From NCBI GenBank assembly GCA_028281495.1, contig JANQJU010000040.1, forward strand, positions 18,635 through 82,634: a stretch of DNA of 64,000 nt, read 5' to 3'. Of this stretch, positions 17,493 through 24,855 are shown one piece after another. The DNA comes from SAR324 cluster bacterium. GTDB lineage: Bacteria; SAR324; NAC60-12. Made by a program: the position numbers and the translations under genes. Position 1 is the stretch's first letter. The number at the start of each line of letters is the position of its first letter. The notes under the pieces were generated by a model, which was given only the letters and a program-made list of their open reading frames with translations, was not told the origin of the DNA and ran no database searches.

Positions 17493-18374
17493 ATGTATGT
17501 CGTTACGGGAGCAACTGGAAATACGGGACAAAGAATCACCGAAGCGTTGTTGAAAGCAGGGAAGCAAGTACGTGTTTTTGGGAGAAGTGAAGCACGCCTC
17601 AAAGGGCTGATTGAGCTAGGAGCAGAAGCTTTTATTGGTGATTTTGAAGATGAAAAGGTATTGACGCAAGCGTTCGAAGGCGCCATCGCGGTTTATGCAA
17701 TGATACCTACCAACTTTCAGTCAAATGACTATCGAGGATATCAAAATAAGGTTGGAGAAGCTATTGCCGCTGCCCTCAAAAACACTGGGGTTCGCTATGT
17801 TGTCAATCTGAGTAGTTTAGGAGCCGAATCGGATGGGAAAACAGGCCCCATTGCAGGGTTACGTGACCAGGAACAGCGTTTAGCCGAATTGCAAGGTACG
17901 AACATCCTACATTTGCGTCCGGCATTTTTTATGGAAAATCACTACGCCACGATTCCTTTATTGAAGGGACAAGGAATCATTGGCAGTCCGCTTAAACCAG
18001 ATGTGGCAATTCCACAGATTCATACAAAAGACATTGCAGATAAGGCGATTGAAGCTCTGCTAGAATTGAATTTTTCCGGCCACCAAGTTCAAGAGCTATT
18101 GGGGGAACGGGAAGTGACCATGCGAGAGGTCACGCTTGCTCTGGGAACCGCGCTAGGAAAGGATATTCCGTATGTTCCATTTTCTTATGAAGATGCAGAG
18201 CAAGGCATGATTGCAGGGGGACTCACAAAAAATGTTTCCCAAGCTATGGTTGAATTGTATCAAGCGATCAATGATGGAGTGATTGGAAAAGGCACACAAC
18301 AATCGGCAACGATCACGAAAACTTCCATTGAAAGTTTTGCAAAAGAGTTTGCACAGGCTTACAGGAACAGCTGA
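17493..18374 (+). CDS. NmrA-like NAD(P)-binding oxidoreductase
   Basis: Rossmann-fold protein of the atypical short-chain/NmrA family, 293 aa. The N-terminus has the dinucleotide motif VTGATGNTGQRITEALL, followed by VRVFGRSEARLKGL (NADP 2'-phosphate side) and GDFEDEKVL. The layout is that of QOR2-type quinone oxidoreductases and NmrA redox sensors; the Tyr-x3-Lys catalytic pair of classical SDRs is not evident. AGGAGAAG precedes the ATG. It is divergent from a LysR gene and carries a TetR-operator-like site, so it may serve the same redox pathway as the IorAB-like hydroxylase. Confidence 0.85.
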   Translation: MYVVTGATGNTGQRITEALLKAGKQVRVFGRSEARLKGLIELGAEAFIGDFEDEKVLTQAFEGAIAVYAMIPTNFQSNDYRGYQNKVGEAIAAALKNTGVRYVVNLSSLGAESDGKTGPIAGLRDQEQRLAELQGTNILHLRPAFFMENHYATIPLLKGQGIIGSPLKPDVAIPQIHTKDIADKAIEALLELNFSGHQVQELLGEREVTMREVTLALGTALGKDIPYVPFSYEDAEQGMIAGGLTKNVSQAMVELYQAINDGVIGKGTQQSATITKTSIESFAKEFAQAYRNS

Positions 18375-18410
18375 TTACTTTTGCAAATCAAAGACAGGTC
18401 TTGATCCAAT

Positions 18411-18875
18411 CTATGTGGATTGTTTTGACATGATTTCCACGGCTCGGTGAATGCCCTTTTTGATTTTGGAATGGGTACCACAACGACAGATATTGATCAT
18501 ATTGGTATCGATATCCTTGTCATCGGGATGGGGGTTTTGGGCGAGTAAGGAGGCAGCGGTCATGATCTGTCCTGATTGGCAATAGCCACACTGGGGAACA
18601 TCGTTTTCTATCCAGGCTTGCTGTAACGGGTGTTTACTATTTTTGGACAGGCCTTCAATGGTGGTAATTTCAGCATCAACAAGGCCTGCAACGGGCAGTA
18701 TACAAGAACGAGTTGCCACCCCATTAAGATGGATCGTACAAGCCCCACATAAACCCTTACCGCAGCCGAATTTGGTTCCGGTCAACCCCAATGTGTCTCG
18801 GAGTACCCACAGGAGTGGAGTGTCAGAGGTGACATCGACATGGTATTCCTGTTTATTAATTTTTAGACGAAACAT
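18411..18875 (-). CDS. Molybdenum hydroxylase small subunit, [2Fe-2S] (IorA-like)
   Basis: Electron-transfer subunit of a xanthine-oxidase-family enzyme, 154 aa. It binds two [2Fe-2S] clusters: plant-type ferredoxin motif in KFGCGKGLCGACTIHLNG with a fourth Cys in RSCILPV, and the second cluster in QCGYCQSGQIM and NICRCGTHSK. The start at 18875 is chosen because GGAGGT lies 7 nt upstream; the ATG at 18881 would abut it. It follows the large-subunit gene by 13 bp on the same strand, giving the two-gene IorBA-type operon. It would pass electrons from the molybdenum site to an external acceptor. Confidence 0.92.
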   Translation of the reverse strand: MFRLKINKQEYHVDVTSDTPLLWVLRDTLGLTGTKFGCGKGLCGACTIHLNGVATRSCILPVAGLVDAEITTIEGLSKNSKHPLQQAWIENDVPQCGYCQSGQIMTAASLLAQNPHPDDKDIDTNMINICRCGTHSKIKKGIHRAVEIMSKQST

Positions 18876-18888
18876 TTGCATACCTCCT

Positions 18889-21057
18889 TTAAATGAAAAA
18901 ACCTTCTTTGCTCAAAGGCAGATTTCTAACGCGTTTGCCAGTAGCAGCAAAAATTGCGTTGGTGATGGCGGGTGGCAATGGAGGAACCCCCGGTTCTCCC
19001 ACTCCTGAAATGGGTTCGCCGCTGGGTACAATATACACTTCCACGGGCGGCGCATCTTTGGTTCTGAGCGTCCGATAATCATGGAAGTTGCTTTGCTCAG
19101 TACGACCATTTTTGAACGTGATTTCTTCCGTAAAAGTCGACGATAGACTCCAAAAAATACCTCCTTCGATCTGGGCTTTAACGATCTCAGGGTTCACCAC
19201 AACGCCACAATCGACAGCAGCCGTGATTTTGTGAATGGTGACTTGTCCCTCACTGGAAACCGAAAGCTCGGCCACTTCTGCCACATACGTGTTGAAGGAT
19301 TTGTGGACCGAAATGCCTTGGAAATGACCGGGAGGTTGATGCCCCCAGCCCGCTTTTTCAGCAGCTAAATCCAAAACACCAAGATAGCGAGGCTCTTCTT
19401 TCAAAAGCTTTCTGCGGTATTCATAAGGATCTTGTCCTGCCGCGTGGGCAGCTTCGTCTACAACCGACTCTTTGTAAAAACCGGTATAAGAGTGCATCAC
19501 AGAGCGATGTGAACCCATAGGAACAGGCAGGTCAATCAGTTCGATATCCAAATTGAAGTCATCGATGAGATAAGGAAAAGGGTTTGGATCCAGCATGGAT
19601 TGACTCATGCCGTTGCCCACGGAAGGATCTCCGAAAAGTTTGGTGTAGGGGAACCACGCAATGGAAGGAATGTTTTCATCAATCGTGCGCTCCATAAAGT
19701 AAGGACTGGCCAGTTGGGAATTCCAGTGCTTGGGGAGGCCGCTTTGATCCAATCCAACTTGAAAACGAGCGCGATTGCCGGATCGATAAAAGTCATGCTG
19801 CATGTCTTCTTCACGAGACCAAATGAGCTTAACCGGCTTCTTGACCGCTTTGGCAACATGAACTGCGTATTCCACAAAGTCCCCTTCCAAGCGTCGACCA
19901 AAACCCCCTCCTAAGAAGGTGAGGTTGATTTTGATTTGATCTTGTGGAACCCCAGTAATCCTGCTGGCGAGAATAGCAGTAATATTGAAATTTTGGGTGG
20001 GAACCCATAGTTCACACGAATTTTCGGTCACGTGAGCTGTACAGTTCATGGGTTCCAAAGGGGAGTGCGACAAAAACTGAGCCGAATATTCCAAATCTAA
20101 GGTTTTTGTTGCTTGAGGGAACTGAGCTTTTTCCATCTTATTCAACGCTGCGGTCAATTGCTGGTTGATAGAATCACTACTCATTTCGGCATGTTCCCCT
20201 TCATCCCATTGGACTTCCAGGGCTTGGATCCCTTTGGAAGCATTCCAATAAGAATCCGCAACAACCACTAACCCTCCTGGGATAGGGACCACCGCTTCGA
20301 CTCCCTTTGAACTCAAGGCTGCCTTTTCGTTGTAACTCTTCACCTTTCCACCAAAAACAGGAGAGAGCGTGAGCGTGGCAATTAACAGATTATCGAGTTG
20401 GACATCGACACCATACTGGGCTTGTCCATTGACTTTGAGAGGAGTGTCTTTGCGGGCAATGGGATGTCCGATAATTTTAAAATCTTTGGGATTTTTTAAA
20501 GGAGGGTCGCTTTCAGGCGAAATTTTGGATGCAGCTTCCGATAGCTCACCATAACTCAGTCGATTGCCACTAGAATGGATCACATAACCGCTTTCCGTCC
20601 GGCATTGAATAGGGGGCACCCCCCATTTTTCCGCTGCGGCTTCGATCAGTATTCCTCTGGCAGAAGCCCCCAGCTTTCTCATGGGTTCCCAATAGTTTTT
20701 AATCGTGGAACTGCCCCCCGTCAATCGTACGCCGAGTGGTGCTGTTCCAAAAGCGGAGTCATGAGGAGCAAATTGTGGATTCATTTTATCCCAATCTGCA
20801 TCCAATTCTTCTGCAACAATCATGGTTAAAGCCGTCATGACCCCCTGCCCCATTTCAGACGAGGGAACTTGATAGGTGATGACACCATCAGGAGCGATGT
20901 GCAGCCACGCTTTGACATCGATCCCATAAACTTGTTTTCCTGTATCGCTGGAAGCAATAGGTTTGAGGGTCGTCTTGCACCCAATCAGTAACCCAACACT
21001 GCCAATGGCAGAGATCTTTAGAAGATCCCTACGATTAAGATGGATGATTCGGTTCAT
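18889..21057 (-). CDS. Molybdenum hydroxylase large subunit (IorB-like), Tat-exported
   Basis: Molybdopterin-binding catalytic subunit of the isoquinoline 1-oxidoreductase / aldehyde oxidase type (COG1529), 722 aa. The start at 21057 (AAGGTG upstream) places a twin-arginine motif LNRRDLLKIS at the N-terminus, followed by a hydrophobic segment ending LLIGC, which could also be a lipobox; the enzyme is probably periplasmic. Recognisable molybdenum-enzyme segments include QVPSSEMGQGVMTAL, FLGGGFGRRLEGDFVEYAV, PMGSHRSVMHSYTGF and SGVGEPGVPPLPPAI (catalytic Glu near GVGEPG). The substrate, an N-heterocycle or aldehyde, cannot be read. A TetR operator lies at its 5' end. Confidence 0.9.
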   Translation of the reverse strand: MNRIIHLNRRDLLKISAIGSVGLLIGCKTTLKPIASSDTGKQVYGIDVKAWLHIAPDGVITYQVPSSEMGQGVMTALTMIVAEELDADWDKMNPQFAPHDSAFGTAPLGVRLTGGSSTIKNYWEPMRKLGASARGILIEAAAEKWGVPPIQCRTESGYVIHSSGNRLSYGELSEAASKISPESDPPLKNPKDFKIIGHPIARKDTPLKVNGQAQYGVDVQLDNLLIATLTLSPVFGGKVKSYNEKAALSSKGVEAVVPIPGGLVVVADSYWNASKGIQALEVQWDEGEHAEMSSDSINQQLTAALNKMEKAQFPQATKTLDLEYSAQFLSHSPLEPMNCTAHVTENSCELWVPTQNFNITAILASRITGVPQDQIKINLTFLGGGFGRRLEGDFVEYAVHVAKAVKKPVKLIWSREEDMQHDFYRSGNRARFQVGLDQSGLPKHWNSQLASPYFMERTIDENIPSIAWFPYTKLFGDPSVGNGMSQSMLDPNPFPYLIDDFNLDIELIDLPVPMGSHRSVMHSYTGFYKESVVDEAAHAAGQDPYEYRRKLLKEEPRYLGVLDLAAEKAGWGHQPPGHFQGISVHKSFNTYVAEVAELSVSSEGQVTIHKITAAVDCGVVVNPEIVKAQIEGGIFWSLSSTFTEEITFKNGRTEQSNFHDYRTLRTKDAPPVEVYIVPSGEPISGVGEPGVPPLPPAITNAIFAATGKRVRNLPLSKEGFFI

Positions 21058-21083
21058 AATGGCACCTTCATGTTTTGAAATTA

Positions 21084-21101
21084 AATGAATATTCATTCAT
21101 T
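21084..21101. promoter_or_regulatory. TetR operator at the hydroxylase promoter
   Basis: AATGAATATTCATTCATT; the first 14 bp are a perfect palindrome (AATGAAT/ATTCATT). It lies between the TetR gene and the hydroxylase operon, 27 bp upstream of the chosen IorB start, and differs at one base from the site upstream of the TetR gene. Confidence 0.7.
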
Positions 21102-21145
21102 TTTTGATCACACCGATTTTAAGGAATATTACGACCCCTTATGAT

Positions 21146-21718
21146 TCAAAGTTTGATCGCATCCCAACTGGCTTGGAATGTCTGAGCTAGAGTTGCCTCA
21201 TCAAGCTGCAATTTTCCCTGTCTCTGCATCTTAATGAGGAACGTCACAGGCGCATAATACAAAGCATACAGCACATACTCTGGTAAGTCTTTGATCGCCT
21301 TTTCGTACTTGGCTCGTTCCACCAACTCGGCAAAGGTTTGGAAGTATTTGTGTGCTTCCTCTTGTGTGCCCTTCATGGCGAAGGGGGAATTGTCGTATTG
21401 TTCGACAAAGAGCAAATTCAACGGATGTTCTAAATAAAAATTAAGCCCATTGTACCAAATTTTTTCAAAAGCCACTCTCACCGGCATTCCTGGAGAGATT
21501 CCTTGAAAAATCACATCTCCTAATTGAGATTTGATCTGGAGGTAGAGCGCATTGAGCAGTTCTTCTTTGTTTTGAAAATACAAGTAAATCGTGCCTGCGG
21601 CCACGCCCGCCTCTTTTGCAATTTGAGACATCGGTGTGGCATGGAATCCCTGTTCCGTAATCAATTGCAGTGTGGCTTGAAGAATTGCTTCTTTTTTTTC
21701 GAGTTGTTTCGTGTTCAT
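21146..21718 (-). CDS. TetR-family transcriptional repressor
   Basis: 190 aa. Residues ~8-55 form the TetR helix-turn-helix (KKEAILQATLQLITEQGFH, then MSQIAKEAGVAAGTIYLYF); the rest is a helical ligand-binding domain. It sits directly upstream of the IorBA-like operon on the same strand. Near-identical 18-bp operator sequences lie at its own 5' end (21732-21749) and at the hydroxylase promoter (21084-21101), and a 15/18 match lies upstream of the NmrA-family gene. It probably represses all three units until an aromatic or aldehyde ligand binds. Confidence 0.9.
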   Translation of the reverse strand: MNTKQLEKKEAILQATLQLITEQGFHATPMSQIAKEAGVAAGTIYLYFQNKEELLNALYLQIKSQLGDVIFQGISPGMPVRVAFEKIWYNGLNFYLEHPLNLLFVEQYDNSPFAMKGTQEEAHKYFQTFAELVERAKYEKAIKDLPEYVLYALYYAPVTFLIKMQRQGKLQLDEATLAQTFQASWDAIKL

Positions 21719-21731
21719 GTTTCACACAATA

Positions 21732-21749
21732 AATGAATGTTCATTCATT
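21732..21749. promoter_or_regulatory. TetR autoregulatory operator
   Basis: AATGAATGTTCATTCATT ends 14 bp upstream of the TetR start codon and matches the hydroxylase-promoter site at 17 of 18 positions. Position suggests autoregulation. Confidence 0.65.
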
Positions 21750-21874
21750 ATCAACCACAATCTACAAAAGTGACCAAACTATCTCATCCATCTTCCATCA
21801 TCCCCCTTGGAGCTTTTCAACTCCATCTCGGTTTTCACGATCTTACACTCGATTTTCATGGTCTCACAATCAGC

Positions 21875-22858
21875 TCAATAAATTTTTGCTTCGAGACCGC
21901 CGCCATATTTGAAATGCTCGTAAATCTTTTCTTGGGTGGTTTCATTTTGATCCTGTGAAACGGAATAATATCGAGAATTCATTGAATTGACGGCGATAAA
22001 CCATCTCCATTTTGTCTTTTCTCCCAACAATGGATTGGCCAGGTCTCTTGTGTATCGCAGCTCGGTCGTTCGATGCGTTTCGACGGTTTCATCGTCGTTT
22101 GCCGATATCTGTTTGGGTGAATCGTCCGATTCTTCACAGGTGAAGGCATTATATTTCAATAAAAGTTCACTCAAATCATCCGTTGCTATTTGTATGGAAG
22201 CATCATCTGCTTGGTGACAACGATCTTGTGTTTTCATCACTCTCAAGTATCCAGTGAACGGGTTATTGACAAATTTGGCAAAAATATAAGCCCCCGTGAA
22301 TGCGGTGATCGCATCAATATGAATCGGTGATACCCGTAAAGAAGAACCGTAACCCAGACCGGTTTCTAGATGTTCAAAGCTCAATTGAGCTTGGGCATAG
22401 GTTAAATCTAAATCCAAAAAGCGGGTTTGCCGATCATCGATACTTTCCTGGGTGGAGCCGGTCAATGACGGGCCATTGGTGTTTGTTTCGCTCTCGCCTC
22501 TTCCTTTGCTGTTTAAGAATGTAATCGCAAATGGTTCGATGACATCATACGAATAACCCTTGAAATTGAAGGTCGCTTCCACGGTTACAATCGGGCCATT
22601 GTTGGTCATTGAGTCGAAATCACGATTGTTTCGATCTCCCTTTGCTTCGGTACGAAGTCCTTCTTTCACAAAGAATCCTGCCCCTACGCTTAGGTCAAAG
22701 CGGTCTGTCCCATTGGGAGATTGTGAACTTGCAGGTTGAACTTTCTCAGGTGCCTGAGACTCGTTAGACTGTGCCGAGTTTTGGCAAACTAGAAACACCA
22801 ACAAACACAAATTTAATTTCAAATAAAGTGTAATAATTCGTCTCATTTGTTCATTCAT
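21875..22858 (-). CDS. Putative outer-membrane beta-barrel protein
   Basis: 327 aa, unknown family. A signal peptide is clear (MRRIITLYLKLNLCLLVFLV, then CQNSAQS; the Cys might be lipidated). The mature part alternates hydrophobic and polar residues with many aromatic strand ends and finishes ...YGGGLEAKIY; a C-terminal Tyr is typical of outer-membrane barrels. A central cysteine pair (DRCHQAD and FTCEES) could form a disulfide in a loop. The ATG at 22858 or the one four codons later may be used; neither has a clear ribosome binding site. It is divergent from another barrel gene. Confidence 0.65.
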   Translation of the reverse strand: MNEQMRRIITLYLKLNLCLLVFLVCQNSAQSNESQAPEKVQPASSQSPNGTDRFDLSVGAGFFVKEGLRTEAKGDRNNRDFDSMTNNGPIVTVEATFNFKGYSYDVIEPFAITFLNSKGRGESETNTNGPSLTGSTQESIDDRQTRFLDLDLTYAQAQLSFEHLETGLGYGSSLRVSPIHIDAITAFTGAYIFAKFVNNPFTGYLRVMKTQDRCHQADDASIQIATDDLSELLLKYNAFTCEESDDSPKQISANDDETVETHRTTELRYTRDLANPLLGEKTKWRWFIAVNSMNSRYYSVSQDQNETTQEKIYEHFKYGGGLEAKIY

Positions 22859-22970
22859 TTAAATGTTATCGATTACTTCAATGTGAATATCGGAGGGAAA
22901 GTAGCATTTTTTTAATATTAGTTCAAACGAACTGATATCAATTTAATTTTTCAAGAGTCAGTGAGTTAGA

Positions 22971-23783
22971 TTGCCTAAAACAAAAAAACGAATACCATTC
23001 CTCTATAGAGGTTTTTTACTTAGCATCTTATGGTTGCTTTTTTATACGATTGTATCTGCTGCCGAAAAAGGCGAAAAACCATTCATCGGGAACTATTACT
23101 TTGTCTATGGATTGAATGTTTCGAATATCAATAAGCACGATATTCACGTCACTCATTCCAAAAAAGGTCATGATTTTACTTTAGTCAATGCCAAAGCCAT
23201 AGATGGAGACTTCGTATCCGAAAATCCACTGGATATCGGGGATAATCAATTTCAACTGCGTTTTGGTCGTCGGCTTTATGCAAATTGGGATATTGAGTTC
23301 AGTATTGAGCACAACAAGTATATTTTAACCAACCAGCATGCCCGTGTAAAAGGCCGCATTTTTGGTGAAAGTGTTGACAGAGATTTGAAGGTGGGTCCCA
23401 ATGAAAATTTTCAATTGGAACACACGGATGGATATAATCATTTCACCGTGAATTTGGTGTATAAGTTTCCTTTAATCAGTTCCAGTGATTTTACTTTAGA
23501 TCTGTATGGTGTGGGGGGGATTGGCAAAATGATCCCCGTCACAGGGTCTGATGTATTTGGGGAGGAAAGGGACCATAAATATCGTATTGCTGGCAATACC
23601 TATAGTGGAGGAATCGGGTTGAGACGGTCGTTTACAAAAAGGTGTTTTGTGCAATCGGCATTAAAAACCTATATGACCGATGTGTATGATGCCAAGCTCG
23701 CCGGAGGAGCCACAGCCAAGCACAAAACCGTAAGTCAGACGTGGCAACTTGAAGTCGGGTGTTATCTCGGAAAGCTGTATTGA
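22971..23783 (+). CDS. Putative outer-membrane beta-barrel protein (TTG start)
   Basis: 270 aa. The frame opens with TTG at 22971; no ATG gives a plausible N-terminus. The signal peptide is good (FLYRGFLLSILWLLFYTIVS, cleavage near SA/AE). The mature sequence shows amphipathic strands (FQLRFGRRLYANWDIEFSI, FTVNLVYKFPLI) and ends GCYLGKLY, an aromatic C-terminus. HVTHSKKGHDFTLVNAKAID near the N-terminus resembles a motif I have seen in barrels near lipid-modifying functions but cannot name. It is followed 49 bp later by a serine hydrolase gene on the same strand. Confidence 0.65.
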   Translation: MPKTKKRIPFLYRGFLLSILWLLFYTIVSAAEKGEKPFIGNYYFVYGLNVSNINKHDIHVTHSKKGHDFTLVNAKAIDGDFVSENPLDIGDNQFQLRFGRRLYANWDIEFSIEHNKYILTNQHARVKGRIFGESVDRDLKVGPNENFQLEHTDGYNHFTVNLVYKFPLISSSDFTLDLYGVGGIGKMIPVTGSDVFGEERDHKYRIAGNTYSGGIGLRRSFTKRCFVQSALKTYMTDVYDAKLAGGATAKHKTVSQTWQLEVGCYLGKLY

Positions 23784-23832
23784 AAGAGACGCTACTCTTA
23801 AAAAACGATGAAAAAGTGAGGCTGAACATATT

Positions 23833-24855
23833 ATGGGAAAGATGACAGAATGGATCAATAAGTTGGAACAGACTGCGGAAATACATGACTTTTCAGGAGT
23901 CGTATCTGTATTTCGTGAAGAAGAAACGATCTATCACGCTGCTTTTGGATATCGAGATATTAAGAATCAAGTCCCCAATGATATCGATACCAAGTTTGGA
24001 ATCGCATCTGGCACGAAGGTATTCACTGCATTGGGCATAGGAAAACTGATTGATCAAAGGAAATTGTCATTGGACACCAAGGCTTCCGAAATTCATGCCG
24101 ACTTCCATTCATTCATTGATAAAGAAGCCACGATTTTAAATCTGCTGAGTCACACGTCGGGCATTTACGATTATATGGATGAAGAAATCATTGAAGATTT
24201 CGATAATTTTTCAGTAGAAATTCCTTGGTCTCAATTGGTGACTCCCTTGGATTATCTTCCACTTTTCCAAGATAAAAAAATGAAGTTCCAGCCCAATGAA
24301 CGTTTTTCTTATTCCAATGGCGGATTCGTTTTTCTCGGAATCATTATTGAAGTCATCACCGGCCGAACTTACCGTGAATTCATCGAAACTGAAGTCTTGC
24401 AACCCGCCGGAATGCAAGACTCTGGATTTTATGCTTTCAACGATCTCCCCTCCAATACAGCCAACGGATATCTTGCAGATCTAAAAACCACCAACATCTA
24501 CCAAATCCCGATACGAGGTGGTGGAGATGGGGGAATGTATACGACTTCGAAAGACGTACAAAACTTTTGGAACCAGCTCTTTTCCTATCAAATCCTGTCC
24601 AAAGAACTGACGGAAATCTATTTAAAAACACAATACGCATTCGATCAAAAATTTGGATATGGTTGTGGAATCTACAAAACACTAGACAATCGTATGTTCT
24701 ATGTGGTGGGGAGTGATGCCGGAGTGGGTTTCGATTCTCGATATGTGGTAGACCAAGCGATGGTCATCAATATACTTTCCAATCGAACCGATGGGGAGCA
24801 ACCAATCCGAGAATGGATGAAAGCATTTTTATTCAACGATGTACTTGAATCGTAA
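23833..24855 (+). CDS. Beta-lactamase-family (class C-like) serine hydrolase
   Basis: 340 aa with the penicillin-binding fold. The nucleophile motif is SGTK (SxxK) in KFGIASGTKVFTALGIG, and the second motif YSN (YxN) is in RFSYSNGGFVFLG. The third (KTG/HxG) position is probably represented near the C-terminal VVGSDAGVGF segment. No signal peptide is seen, so it is likely a cytoplasmic esterase or peptidase rather than an antibiotic-degrading enzyme. Its last 27 bp overlap the 3' end of the convergent PDZ-protein gene. GAGG upstream of the ATG is spaced a little long. Confidence 0.85.
   Translation: MGKMTEWINKLEQTAEIHDFSGVVSVFREEETIYHAAFGYRDIKNQVPNDIDTKFGIASGTKVFTALGIGKLIDQRKLSLDTKASEIHADFHSFIDKEATILNLLSHTSGIYDYMDEEIIEDFDNFSVEIPWSQLVTPLDYLPLFQDKKMKFQPNERFSYSNGGFVFLGIIIEVITGRTYREFIETEVLQPAGMQDSGFYAFNDLPSNTANGYLADLKTTNIYQIPIRGGGDGGMYTTSKDVQNFWNQLFSYQILSKELTEIYLKTQYAFDQKFGYGCGIYKTLDNRMFYVVGSDAGVGFDSRYVVDQAMVINILSNRTDGEQPIREWMKAFLFNDVLES

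Noticed and set aside
22845..22860. Fourth TetR operator (TTTGTTCATTCATT)
   Set aside because: Matches only one half of the operator and consists of the start codons of the barrel protein (ATGAATGAACAAATG), so it is probably chance.
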